Below are positions 1 through 6,744 of a DNA stretch of 12,252 nt, in pieces. Position 1 is the stretch's first letter. Each line of letters opens with the position of its first letter. The DNA comes from Chitinophaga pinensis (lineage in GTDB: Bacteria > Bacteroidota > Bacteroidia > Chitinophagales > Chitinophagaceae). The translations under genes and the position numbers were made by a program. A model generated the notes under the pieces. The model was not told where the DNA came from. It ran no database searches and saw only the letters and a program-made list of their open reading frames with translations. The DNA is taken from positions 1 through 12,252 of the forward strand of contig CALQKL020000046.1 in NCBI GenBank assembly GCA_943331145.2, given 5' to 3'.

Positions 1-13
1 AATTTACATTCAA

Positions 14-1099
14 ATGGATGTTAAAGAAAAAACAGCGCAGGTATTTTTTACTTCAAACTTAATGGCTTGGAATAAAAAAATCAATAATCGATTGATGCCT
101 TGGAAAGGAATTAAAGATCCCTACAAAATATGGCTTAGTGAAATCATTTTACAACAAACTAGGGTTGAACAGGGCTTGGAATACTACAATAATTTTGTAA
201 TGAAATATCCAACCATTGATGATTTGGCCAGCGCAAGTGAAAATGAGGTTTTTAAAAATTGGGAAGGTTTAGGATATTATAGCAGATGCAAAAATCTAAT
301 TGCAACTGCCAAATATATTTCCAATGAAAAATCAGGTGTTTTTCCAAATAGTTATGAAGAAATTTTGACTTTAAAAGGGGTTGGTCCTTATACTGCAGCA
401 GCTATTTCGTCTTTTGCTTTTAACTTGCCTCACGCTGTTGTTGATGGAAATGTAATGCGTGTACTTACTCGTTTTTTTGGAATTGAAACCCCCATAGATA
501 CAACAGAAGGAAAAAGTTTGTTGACTACGCTTGCCCAAGAGTTATTGGACAAAAAAAATGCGGATAAATATAATCAGGCCATTATGGATTTTGGCGCTAT
601 CATGTGTAAGCCCAAGCAACCCAATTGCAACATCTGTAATTTGTCTAAAAATTGCCATTCCTTTAATATTTCTAACCCAGAAGCTTTCCCTAAAAAATCA
701 AAAGCAAAAGCTAAATCAAATCGATGGTTTATTTATTTTGTGCCCGTTTATAAAAACAAAGTTTTAGTAGGGAAAAGACAACAAAAAGACATATGGGAAA
801 ACCTCTTTGAATTCCCAAAAATCGAGTTAAACGAACTTCCCACTTTAGATGTTTTGAATAATTCAGAGAACGCCGTTTTACCCCAAAAAATGGGCTTAAC
901 TATTTTAGAAAATCCTCAATTTCAAGTTCAACTTCTAACCCATCAAAAGATACATGCTTGCTTTATTGAGGTTGATTTGAAAAAAGAAATCCAACTTGAG
1001 TCTTTTGAATACGTTGATTTTAAAACTTTGAAAAAACTGCCATTCCCTAAAATAATTGCATCCTTTATTCAAACCAAAAATTTTCAAAAACAAGCATAA
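14..1099 (+). CDS. mutY: A/G-specific adenine glycosylase MutY
   Basis: Base-excision repair enzyme that removes adenine mispaired with 8-oxoguanine. The 361-residue protein has the full family layout. The HhH-GPD domain includes WLSEIILQQTRV with the catalytic Glu at residue 43. The helix-hairpin-helix LKGVGPYTA is at 120-128, and VVDGNVMRVLTR carries the catalytic Asp at 144. A [4Fe-4S] loop follows with Cys198, Cys205, Cys208 and Cys214 (C-x6-C-x2-C-x5-C). Residues from about 235 to 355 form the NUDIX-like domain that reads 8-oxoguanine, including LLTHQKIHA. Length is normal. The ATG at 14 is chosen because the N-terminus is the usual length before the MPW motif (28-30); only 13 bases of leader are in the window. 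In Flavobacterium, mutY lies upstream of gldE-gldD, as here. Confidence is high. Confidence 0.97.
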   Translation: MDVKEKTAQVFFTSNLMAWNKKINNRLMPWKGIKDPYKIWLSEIILQQTRVEQGLEYYNNFVMKYPTIDDLASASENEVFKNWEGLGYYSRCKNLIATAKYISNEKSGVFPNSYEEILTLKGVGPYTAAAISSFAFNLPHAVVDGNVMRVLTRFFGIETPIDTTEGKSLLTTLAQELLDKKNADKYNQAIMDFGAIMCKPKQPNCNICNLSKNCHSFNISNPEAFPKKSKAKAKSNRWFIYFVPVYKNKVLVGKRQQKDIWENLFEFPKIELNELPTLDVLNNSENAVLPQKMGLTILENPQFQVQLLTHQKIHACFIEVDLKKEIQLESFEYVDFKTLKKLPFPKIIASFIQTKNFQKQA

Positions 1100-1248
1100 A
1101 TTTATTTTTATCATGTATCTTTATTAGATAATAGTAGCTTTTGTTTTTATAAAATTTAAGCATCTTTATATCATTAAAATTGCCATTTCAAGCAATTTAT
1201 TTTTTAATTAAAAAATACATTTTGGATTATTTGTCTGTTTTAAATGTA

Positions 1249-2559
1249 ATGACTGTTTGTTTTTTAAGTATTTCGCAAACGGCTACAACCATTTTACTCA
1301 TCACCGTATTGGTTTTATTTCTATTTTCTTTTATTATTTCAGGCAGTGAAGTCGCTTTTTTTTCATTATCCAACAAAGACATAAACATTTTAAAAAAACG
1401 AAAAAATCCATCATTTAGACGAGTGGTGCAATTGTTGGAAGATCCCAAAACGCTCTCTGCCACAATGCTTATTGCCAATAGTTTTGTGAATATTGGCATC
1501 ATCATTATTTCAAACTTATTATTAGATGATTGGATTCTAACACTTCAAGTGTCTTGGATGATAGGATTTCTTTTAAAACTGGGTTTAGTTAGCTTTTCAT
1601 TGCTTTTATTTGCGGTTATACTTCCTAAAATTTGGGCTACACATCATAAGCTTTGGTTTGCCACAAGCTTTTCTTTAATTGTTGAAATTTTAGATAGTTT
1701 GTTTTTTAGAATAAGCAAAAAATTTATTTTATATAGCGATAACATTGAAACTAGAATATCTCCTGAAAAAAAGAAAGGCCGCAATCAAAGTAATTTAGAC
1801 AATGCAATAGATTTGTTGCCCGAAAATGAAGCATCAATAGAGGAAAAGCAAATTCTAAAAGGTATCAGAAAATTTGGAGACACTTCGGTGAAACAAGTAA
1901 TGCGTACACGACTAGACGTTAGTGGTATTGAATCTAAATTAACACTTTCGCAAATTGTAAAATTATCGGAAGATTTACATTACTCAAGACTGCCAGTTTA
2001 TAAAGGGAATTTGGATGAAATCATAGGGGTTTTACACATCAAAGATTTATTGCCTTTTTTAAATGAAGAAAACAATTTCGACTGGCACCCTTTGATTAGA
2101 AATCCATTTTTTGTACATGAACAAAAATTGATTGAAGATTTGCTTCAAGAGTTTAGAAGTAAAAGAACGCATTTTGCAATTGTCGTAGATGAATTTGGTG
2201 GAACATCCGGCATTATTACACTTGAAGATATTTTAGAAGAAGTGATAGGCGAAATAAAAGATGAATTTGACGACGAAGAAAGCATCAATAAAAAGATAGA
2301 TGATTTCACTTTTATCCTTGAAGGCAAAACAATGATTAATGATGTGTGTAAAATGCTCAATCTTTCTCAAGATACTTTTGATGATGTAAGAGGTGAAAGT
2401 GATTCTTTAGCTGGATTGATTCTTGAAATTGCTGGAGCATTTCCAAAAATTGATGAACCACTGGTATTTAAATCTTTCACTTTTTACGCATTGGAAATCA
2501 ATAAAAACAGAATCGATAAAGTAAAAATTGTTATTCTAAATAATCAACCTGCTCAATAA
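1249..2559 (+). CDS. gldE: Gliding motility-associated protein GldE (CNNM/CorC-type membrane protein)
   Basis: Inner-membrane protein of the CNNM/CorC (HlyC) family. Known members in Bacteroidota are needed for, or assist, gliding and type IX secretion, and GldE is thought to work with GldD. The reading frame is open from a TTG at 1180; numbering here is from that codon. Order: DUF21 membrane region about 33-180, including the signature SGSEVAFFSLS; a CBS pair about 236-362, with VMRTRLDVSGI entering the first and DEFGGTSGIITLEDILEEV in the second; then a CorC/HlyC domain about 372-455. The start is uncertain. I give the ATG at 1249 (436 residues), because ATG starts dominate in this group and it keeps the whole first membrane segment. 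TTG at 1222 or 1180 would add 9 or 23 residues. The gap to gldD is 7 bases, which suggests one operon. Identity is confident, the start is not. Confidence 0.93.
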   Translation: MTVCFLSISQTATTILLITVLVLFLFSFIISGSEVAFFSLSNKDINILKKRKNPSFRRVVQLLEDPKTLSATMLIANSFVNIGIIIISNLLLDDWILTLQVSWMIGFLLKLGLVSFSLLLFAVILPKIWATHHKLWFATSFSLIVEILDSLFFRISKKFILYSDNIETRISPEKKKGRNQSNLDNAIDLLPENEASIEEKQILKGIRKFGDTSVKQVMRTRLDVSGIESKLTLSQIVKLSEDLHYSRLPVYKGNLDEIIGVLHIKDLLPFLNEENNFDWHPLIRNPFFVHEQKLIEDLLQEFRSKRTHFAIVVDEFGGTSGIITLEDILEEVIGEIKDEFDDEESINKKIDDFTFILEGKTMINDVCKMLNLSQDTFDDVRGESDSLAGLILEIAGAFPKIDEPLVFKSFTFYALEINKNRIDKVKIVILNNQPAQ

Positions 2560-2566
2560 AAAATAC

Positions 2567-3259
2567 ATGATGCACAAAAGTACCTTTTTTTATTTTTTGA
2601 GCACAGCCATTTTTGCAATTGCTTGCAATTCAGATTATACCTCAAAAAAGAAGGGGTATTTCGACATTTCACTTCCCAATCATACGTATCAACTATTTGA
2701 AAAAGCAGATTTCCCTTACGATTTCGAGTACCCTACTTATGGGAAAATTGCTCAAGACAGTACTTATTTCGATGTCAATCCAGAAAATAAATATTGGATA
2801 AATGTAGAGTTTCCCAATTACAATGCCCGTTTGTTTTTAAGCTATAAAAAAATTGGAGGTAATGCCTTGTATAAAATAAAGCAAGCAGATGAGACATATA
2901 AAGATTCAATGGGCGTTAATCAGTTTCAATTATTGGTAAATGATGCATTTAATTTAACAAACAAAAATGATGTAATTGCCAGTTCCATTATCGATAGCGC
3001 AATGGTTACACCAAATAATATCAATGGAGTGTTTTTTACAGTAGGTGGAAATGCAGCCACTGCGCATCAGTTTTTCTTAACAGACACCACTACTAATTTT
3101 ATTCGTGGCGCATTGTATTTTGATGCCAGCCCTAACGCTGATTCTATAAGGCCAGTCCAAGAGTTTTTACGAAAAGACATTGAACATCTCATCAATACAT
3201 TTAAATGGAAAACTGCCAACCATAATGCAATTCCAGATAAAAAAAATATAGCCCAATAA
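2567..3259 (+). CDS. gldD: Gliding motility lipoprotein GldD
   Basis: Lipoprotein required in Flavobacterium for gliding and for type IX protein secretion. The 230-residue protein starts with a short signal peptide of Lys, aromatic and aliphatic residues. The lipobox is A-I-A-C, with the lipidated Cys at residue 20. Family landmarks are the KKGYFDISLP stretch just after the signal, PYDFEYPTYGKI (about 50-61) and the C-terminal GGNAATAHQFFLTD followed by FIRGALYF. Two in-frame ATGs lie side by side at 2567 and 2570; either could start translation, with no effect on the signal peptide. The gene directly follows gldE with 7 bases between, the conserved gldE-gldD order. Its presence does not prove the organism glides, since many non-gliding Bacteroidota keep these genes. 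No terminator is visible after it. Confidence 0.94.
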   Translation: MMHKSTFFYFLSTAIFAIACNSDYTSKKKGYFDISLPNHTYQLFEKADFPYDFEYPTYGKIAQDSTYFDVNPENKYWINVEFPNYNARLFLSYKKIGGNALYKIKQADETYKDSMGVNQFQLLVNDAFNLTNKNDVIASSIIDSAMVTPNNINGVFFTVGGNAATAHQFFLTDTTTNFIRGALYFDASPNADSIRPVQEFLRKDIEHLINTFKWKTANHNAIPDKKNIAQ

Positions 3260-3287
3260 ACTTTAGTTTCTATTCCTCAATCCAACG

Positions 3288-3295
3288 TATTTTTG
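3288..3295 (+). promoter_or_regulatory. Bacteroidota-type -7 promoter element (TATTTTTG)
   Basis: TATTTTTG matches the known Bacteroidota -7 consensus TAnnTTTG exactly. It ends 4 bases before the ATG at 3300. Centring the element at -7 puts the transcription start at about 3299-3300, so the message would be leaderless or nearly so. The -33 region is weak: TTTAG at 3262-3266 is the closest to the TTTG consensus. The element implies that the DUF3109 gene has its own promoter rather than being read only from gldD. Confidence 0.55.
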
Positions 3296-3299
3296 CACC

Positions 3300-3890
3300 A
3301 TGATAGCCATAGACAATGTGTTGCTAAGCGACAAAATAATAAGCGAACAATTTGTTTGCGATCTCACAAAGTGCAAAGGAGCTTGTTGTGTTGATGGTGA
3401 TGCTGGTGCGCCACTTGACCGTAAAGAACTTAAAGAAATTGATGCGGTATTTGATGCGGTTTATCCTTATTTGAATGAGGAAAGTAAAAAAGAGATTGAA
3501 ATTCAAGGAAGATATGTTTACGACAAAGAATTTGGATGGGTAACCCCAACAATTAAAAGTAAAGTTTGTGTTTACGGAATTATTGATGAAGCAGGAATTG
3601 TAAAATGCGGGATTGAGCAAGCTTATTTAGATGGAAAAGTTTCCTGGAAAAAACCAATCAGCTGTCACCTTTTTCCAATTATTGCAAAAAAAAGCAAAGA
3701 CGGAATAACCGAATATGCTAATTATGAGCCTCGCGAAGATCATTGCAAAGCAGCTTGCTCGCTCGGAAAAAAATTAAAAGTACCTGTTTACGAATTTTTA
3801 AAAGAACCCTTGGTTCGTAAATTCGGCGCCGATTTTTACGAAGCATTAGAGGCGACAGCGCAGCATTTGAAAAAAGAAGAAGGATTGTAG
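3300..3890 (+). CDS. DUF3109 family cysteine-rich protein, function unknown
   Basis: A 196-residue soluble protein without signal peptide or membrane segment that I recognise as the DUF3109 type, widespread in Bacteroidota; no biochemical role is known to me. It has nine cysteines: Cys20, Cys25, Cys29 and Cys30 in CDLTKCKGACC, then Cys90 (KVCVYG), Cys103 (VKCGIEQAYLDG), Cys122 (ISCHLFP), Cys149 and Cys153 (DHCKAAC). The first cluster resembles the CxxCxxxCC motif of the YkgJ-like group of putative zinc or iron-cluster proteins. The spacing and the conserved-looking HLFP and KCGIEQA segments suggest one or two metal sites built from both ends of the chain; this is inference. The ATG at 3300 is supported by the promoter element ending 4 bases upstream. 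It sits 40 bases after gldD and 48 bases before the class D-like gene. Confidence 0.9.
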   Translation: MIAIDNVLLSDKIISEQFVCDLTKCKGACCVDGDAGAPLDRKELKEIDAVFDAVYPYLNEESKKEIEIQGRYVYDKEFGWVTPTIKSKVCVYGIIDEAGIVKCGIEQAYLDGKVSWKKPISCHLFPIIAKKSKDGITEYANYEPREDHCKAACSLGKKLKVPVYEFLKEPLVRKFGADFYEALEATAQHLKKEEGL

Positions 3891-3900
3891 ATTTATTCAA

Positions 3901-3935
3901 CCAAACACCAAACACCAAACATCAAACAACAAACT
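3901..3935 (+). repeat. Five tandem copies of an A/C-rich heptamer
   Basis: Five consecutive 7-bp units at 3901, 3908, 3915, 3922 and 3929 read CCAAACA three times, then TCAAACA and ACAAACT. The first three are identical and the last two have diverged. The block fills most of the 48-base gap between the DUF3109 gene and the class D-like gene and ends 3 bases before the ATG at 3939. It contains no T-A-rich promoter element on the + strand. It would make an unstructured A/C-rich leader, or a length-variable spacer if copy number changes by slippage. Either role is inference. Confidence 0.85.
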
Positions 3936-3938
3936 TAC

Positions 3939-4751
3939 ATGAAAAAAACAATCCCCCATTTACCCGTTGCTTTATTTGCTTTTGTGATTTTAAGCATTAA
4001 CGGATGTTCTGTAAATAAAGCTAAAATAGACAACGATTTAAAATCATTTTTTGATGATAAAAAAGTTGAAGGTTGTTTTACCATGCTAGACAATGCAACT
4101 GGAGAAATTACGGTGTATAATATGGGCTTAGATACCATGCGTTTTTTACCCGCTGAAACATTTGATGTTTTAAACGGAATGATTGCACTTCATACAGGCG
4201 TGTTGACAGACGAAAAAATGAATCTTAATATTTCGAATTTGGATTCAAATAATGCTTCAAAAAATTTAAACATTACAGATGCGTTTAAAACCAACTCGCT
4301 TCCTTTTTTTACACAGGTTGCAAAAAATATCGGACACGATACTTTACAAAGTTGGGTGGACAGCGTTTCCTATGGAAATAAAAAGTTGGACGAACAAGTT
4401 GATCAATCTTGGATAAATAACACCATAAAAATTTCTCCAGATGAACAACTTGGTTTCATGAAGCGTTTATATTTTGAACAATTGCCGTTTAGAAAATCCG
4501 TTCAAACTAGTATGAAAGAATTGATGGTGGTGAATGATAATACTGATTATAAATTATCATACAAAACAGGACATGGCAAAAACGAAAAAAATGAAAATAT
4601 TGGTTGGATGATTGGCTGGATTGAAGAGAACAGACATGTATATTTCTTTGTGACATTATTGAAATCGAACAAAGAAGAAGTGAATAAAAATAGCGTAGAG
4701 ATTACAAATTCAATTTTAAGCCATTACGGTTTCTTTAAAGGAAAAAAATAA
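3939..4751 (+). CDS. Class D beta-lactamase-like lipoprotein, predicted catalytically dead
   Basis: A 270-residue predicted lipoprotein. The signal is MKKTIPHLPVALFAFVILSI, with lipobox I-N-G-C and the lipidated Cys at 23. The rest aligns with class D (OXA-type) serine beta-lactamases and the related sensor domains. RFLPAETFDVLNGMIALHTG (69-88 region) matches the family's PASTFK...ALxTG. DSVSYGN ends in the YGN motif at 145-147, KISPDEQLGFMKRLYF matches the omega-region helix, YKTGHG holds the KTG motif at 209-211, and IGWMIGWIEENRHVYFFV carries WxxGW. The catalytic STFK reads E73-T-F-D76, so the acylated serine and carbamylated lysine are both gone. The S-x-V position (NSLPFF, 119-124) is also poor. 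The frame is intact, so this is not a frameshift. A binding, scaffolding or sensory role is inferred. It ends 4 bases before ispG, which suggests co-transcription. Confidence 0.85.
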   Translation: MKKTIPHLPVALFAFVILSINGCSVNKAKIDNDLKSFFDDKKVEGCFTMLDNATGEITVYNMGLDTMRFLPAETFDVLNGMIALHTGVLTDEKMNLNISNLDSNNASKNLNITDAFKTNSLPFFTQVAKNIGHDTLQSWVDSVSYGNKKLDEQVDQSWINNTIKISPDEQLGFMKRLYFEQLPFRKSVQTSMKELMVVNDNTDYKLSYKTGHGKNEKNENIGWMIGWIEENRHVYFFVTLLKSNKEEVNKNSVEITNSILSHYGFFKGKK

Positions 4752-4755
4752 AACT

Positions 4756-6729
4756 ATGCAATTGTATTGCGAATCATTAACAACGTACAAAAGATTGCCA
4801 ACACGCGAAGTGAAAATTGGTAATTTAATCATTGGTGGTAATCATCCCATTCGTGTGCAAACCATGACGACCACGGATACAATGGATACAGAAGCAACCG
4901 TGGAACAAACCATTCGTTGTATAGAAGCCGGAGCTGAATTGGTGAGAATTACTGCTCCTTCAAAAAAAGAAGCAGAGAATTTACAACTTATAAAAGATGC
5001 GTTAAGAAGTAGAGGATACGATACACCGTTAGTTGCAGATATTCATTTCACACCTAACGCTGCCGAAATTGCCGCAAAAATTGTAGAGAAGGTTCGCGTT
5101 AATCCAGGCAATTATGTTGACAAGAAAAAGTTTGAACAAATTGATTACACCGATGAAGAATATCTCGAAGAAATAGAAAGAATCAGAGATCGCTTTATCC
5201 CGCTTGTATTGATTTGTAAAGAACACGGTACTGCAATGCGCATCGGTACAAATCACGGTAGTTTGAGCGATCGCATCATGAGTCGTTATGGAGATACTGC
5301 AATTGGAATGGTGGAAAGTGCGATGGAATTTTTAAGAATTGCTAGAAGCGAAGACTATCACAATATAGTGCTGAGTATGAAGAGCAGTAATCCGCAGGTG
5401 ATGGTTCAAGCGTATCGTTTATTGATTAGTCATATGTTGCAAGAGTTTGGCGAATGCTATCCTTTGCATCTTGGTGTAACGGAAGCTGGTGATGGTGAAG
5501 ATGGAAGAATAAAATCTGCTATAGGAATTGGTACATTATTAGAAGATGGAATTGGTGACACCATACGGGTATCTTTAACCGAAGATCCAGAATTTGAAAT
5601 ACCTGTTTGTAAAGATTTGATTGAACGCTATCAGAACAGAAATGCTTCAAATTTATCAAACGTTCCAAGTACTGAAAAACTAATTTTAAATCCGTTTGAA
5701 TATTCGAGACGAAATAGTTTTGAAGTAGGTAATATCGGTTCAAAAAATGTTCCGGTTGTGATAGCTGATTACAACAAATATCTCGACATCCATCCAATTG
5801 ATTTAAAAGAAATCGGATATCATTATGATGAAGCAACAGACAAATGGACAATAGCTGATACCGCAGCGGATTATATATTTTGCAAAAATGAACCTGCTTT
5901 TAAATTGCCCGGAACATTGAAAGTTTTGTTAAATTATTCTGATTGGCAAAAGGCATCCGACAAAGAAAAATGTAATCCACTTTTTACAGACACTGAATAT
6001 TTGAATGATGCATGTTCAAAATCAACCACGCTAAATTTTGTGATGATTGATTGTTATTCTGATGGTTATAACGCGAATAATACTCAAGCCGTTTTTGAAA
6101 AATTAAAATCAGATCACACGGCTATTATTTGTTTGAGTTCAATGAATGAAAATGCTGTTCAATCCATCAGAAGCATGTTTGTGGAGTTGATGCAGCACGA
6201 TATAAAAAATCCGGTAATCATTATTTGCGATAGCAATCATTCAACAACGGATAAAAGCTTAATTCATTATGCTGTAGAAACGGGCGCGTTACTGATTGAT
6301 GGACTTGGTGATGGCGTTTGTTTTGGTTATCATTATTCAAATCCAGAAATAAAATCACCATTGTCGTTGCTTAATTCTATTGCATTTGGCATTTTGCAAG
6401 CCGCAAGAACTAGGATTTCAAAAACAGAATATATCAGTTGCCCTAGCTGTGGCAGAACGCTTTTTGATTTACAAGAAACAACCGCAAAAATCAGGGCTGT
6501 TACCAATCATTTAAAAGGGGTAAAAATTGCCATCATGGGTTGTATTGTAAACGGTCCTGGCGAAATGGCTGATGCTGATTTTGGTTATGTAGGAAGTGGC
6601 GTTGGAAAAATTACCTTGTACAAAGGAAAGGAAATTGTAAAGCGAAATGTAAATAGTGATGTAGCTGTTGAAGAATTGATTTTATTATTGAAAGAAAATA
6701 ATGCTTGGGTAGAAACGCCCCAATTATAA
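4756..6729 (+). CDS. ispG: 4-hydroxy-3-methylbut-2-en-1-yl diphosphate synthase IspG (GcpE), three-domain form
   Basis: Penultimate step of the MEP isoprenoid pathway: reductive opening of methylerythritol cyclodiphosphate to HMBPP using a [4Fe-4S] cluster. The 657-residue protein begins with a TIM barrel (about 15-290) containing REVKIGNLIIGGNHPIRVQT, PLVADIHFTPNAA, KVRVNPGNY and LHLGVTEAGDGEDGRIKSA. A long extra domain (about 300-530) follows, then the cluster-binding domain with CPSC (Cys562, Cys565) and GCIVNGPGE (Cys596, Glu603). The common bacterial enzyme is about 370 residues without the insert; the long form is known in Bacteroidota, Chlamydiae and plants, where the insert (A*) is structural. 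All catalytic landmarks are present, so it should be active. The ATG at 4756 lies 4 bases after the preceding stop. nadB starts 15 bases downstream. Confidence 0.97.
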   Translation: MQLYCESLTTYKRLPTREVKIGNLIIGGNHPIRVQTMTTTDTMDTEATVEQTIRCIEAGAELVRITAPSKKEAENLQLIKDALRSRGYDTPLVADIHFTPNAAEIAAKIVEKVRVNPGNYVDKKKFEQIDYTDEEYLEEIERIRDRFIPLVLICKEHGTAMRIGTNHGSLSDRIMSRYGDTAIGMVESAMEFLRIARSEDYHNIVLSMKSSNPQVMVQAYRLLISHMLQEFGECYPLHLGVTEAGDGEDGRIKSAIGIGTLLEDGIGDTIRVSLTEDPEFEIPVCKDLIERYQNRNASNLSNVPSTEKLILNPFEYSRRNSFEVGNIGSKNVPVVIADYNKYLDIHPIDLKEIGYHYDEATDKWTIADTAADYIFCKNEPAFKLPGTLKVLLNYSDWQKASDKEKCNPLFTDTEYLNDACSKSTTLNFVMIDCYSDGYNANNTQAVFEKLKSDHTAIICLSSMNENAVQSIRSMFVELMQHDIKNPVIIICDSNHSTTDKSLIHYAVETGALLIDGLGDGVCFGYHYSNPEIKSPLSLLNSIAFGILQAARTRISKTEYISCPSCGRTLFDLQETTAKIRAVTNHLKGVKIAIMGCIVNGPGEMADADFGYVGSGVGKITLYKGKEIVKRNVNSDVAVEELILLLKENNAWVETPQL

Positions 6730-6744
6730 TAACATTTTTTACAA

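Noticed and set aside
3901..3935. CRISPR-like or direct-repeat array
   Set aside because: Units are 7 bp, contiguous and have no spacers, so it is a simple tandem repeat.
4100..4220. Frameshift or pseudogene in the class D-like gene
   Set aside because: Family-like sequence continues in one frame on both sides of the altered motif to a normal C-terminus; the changes are substitutions, not a broken frame.
5519..5851. 110-codon - strand reading frame inside ispG
   Set aside because: Antisense to ispG, with no start context or domain; coding evidence is on the + strand.
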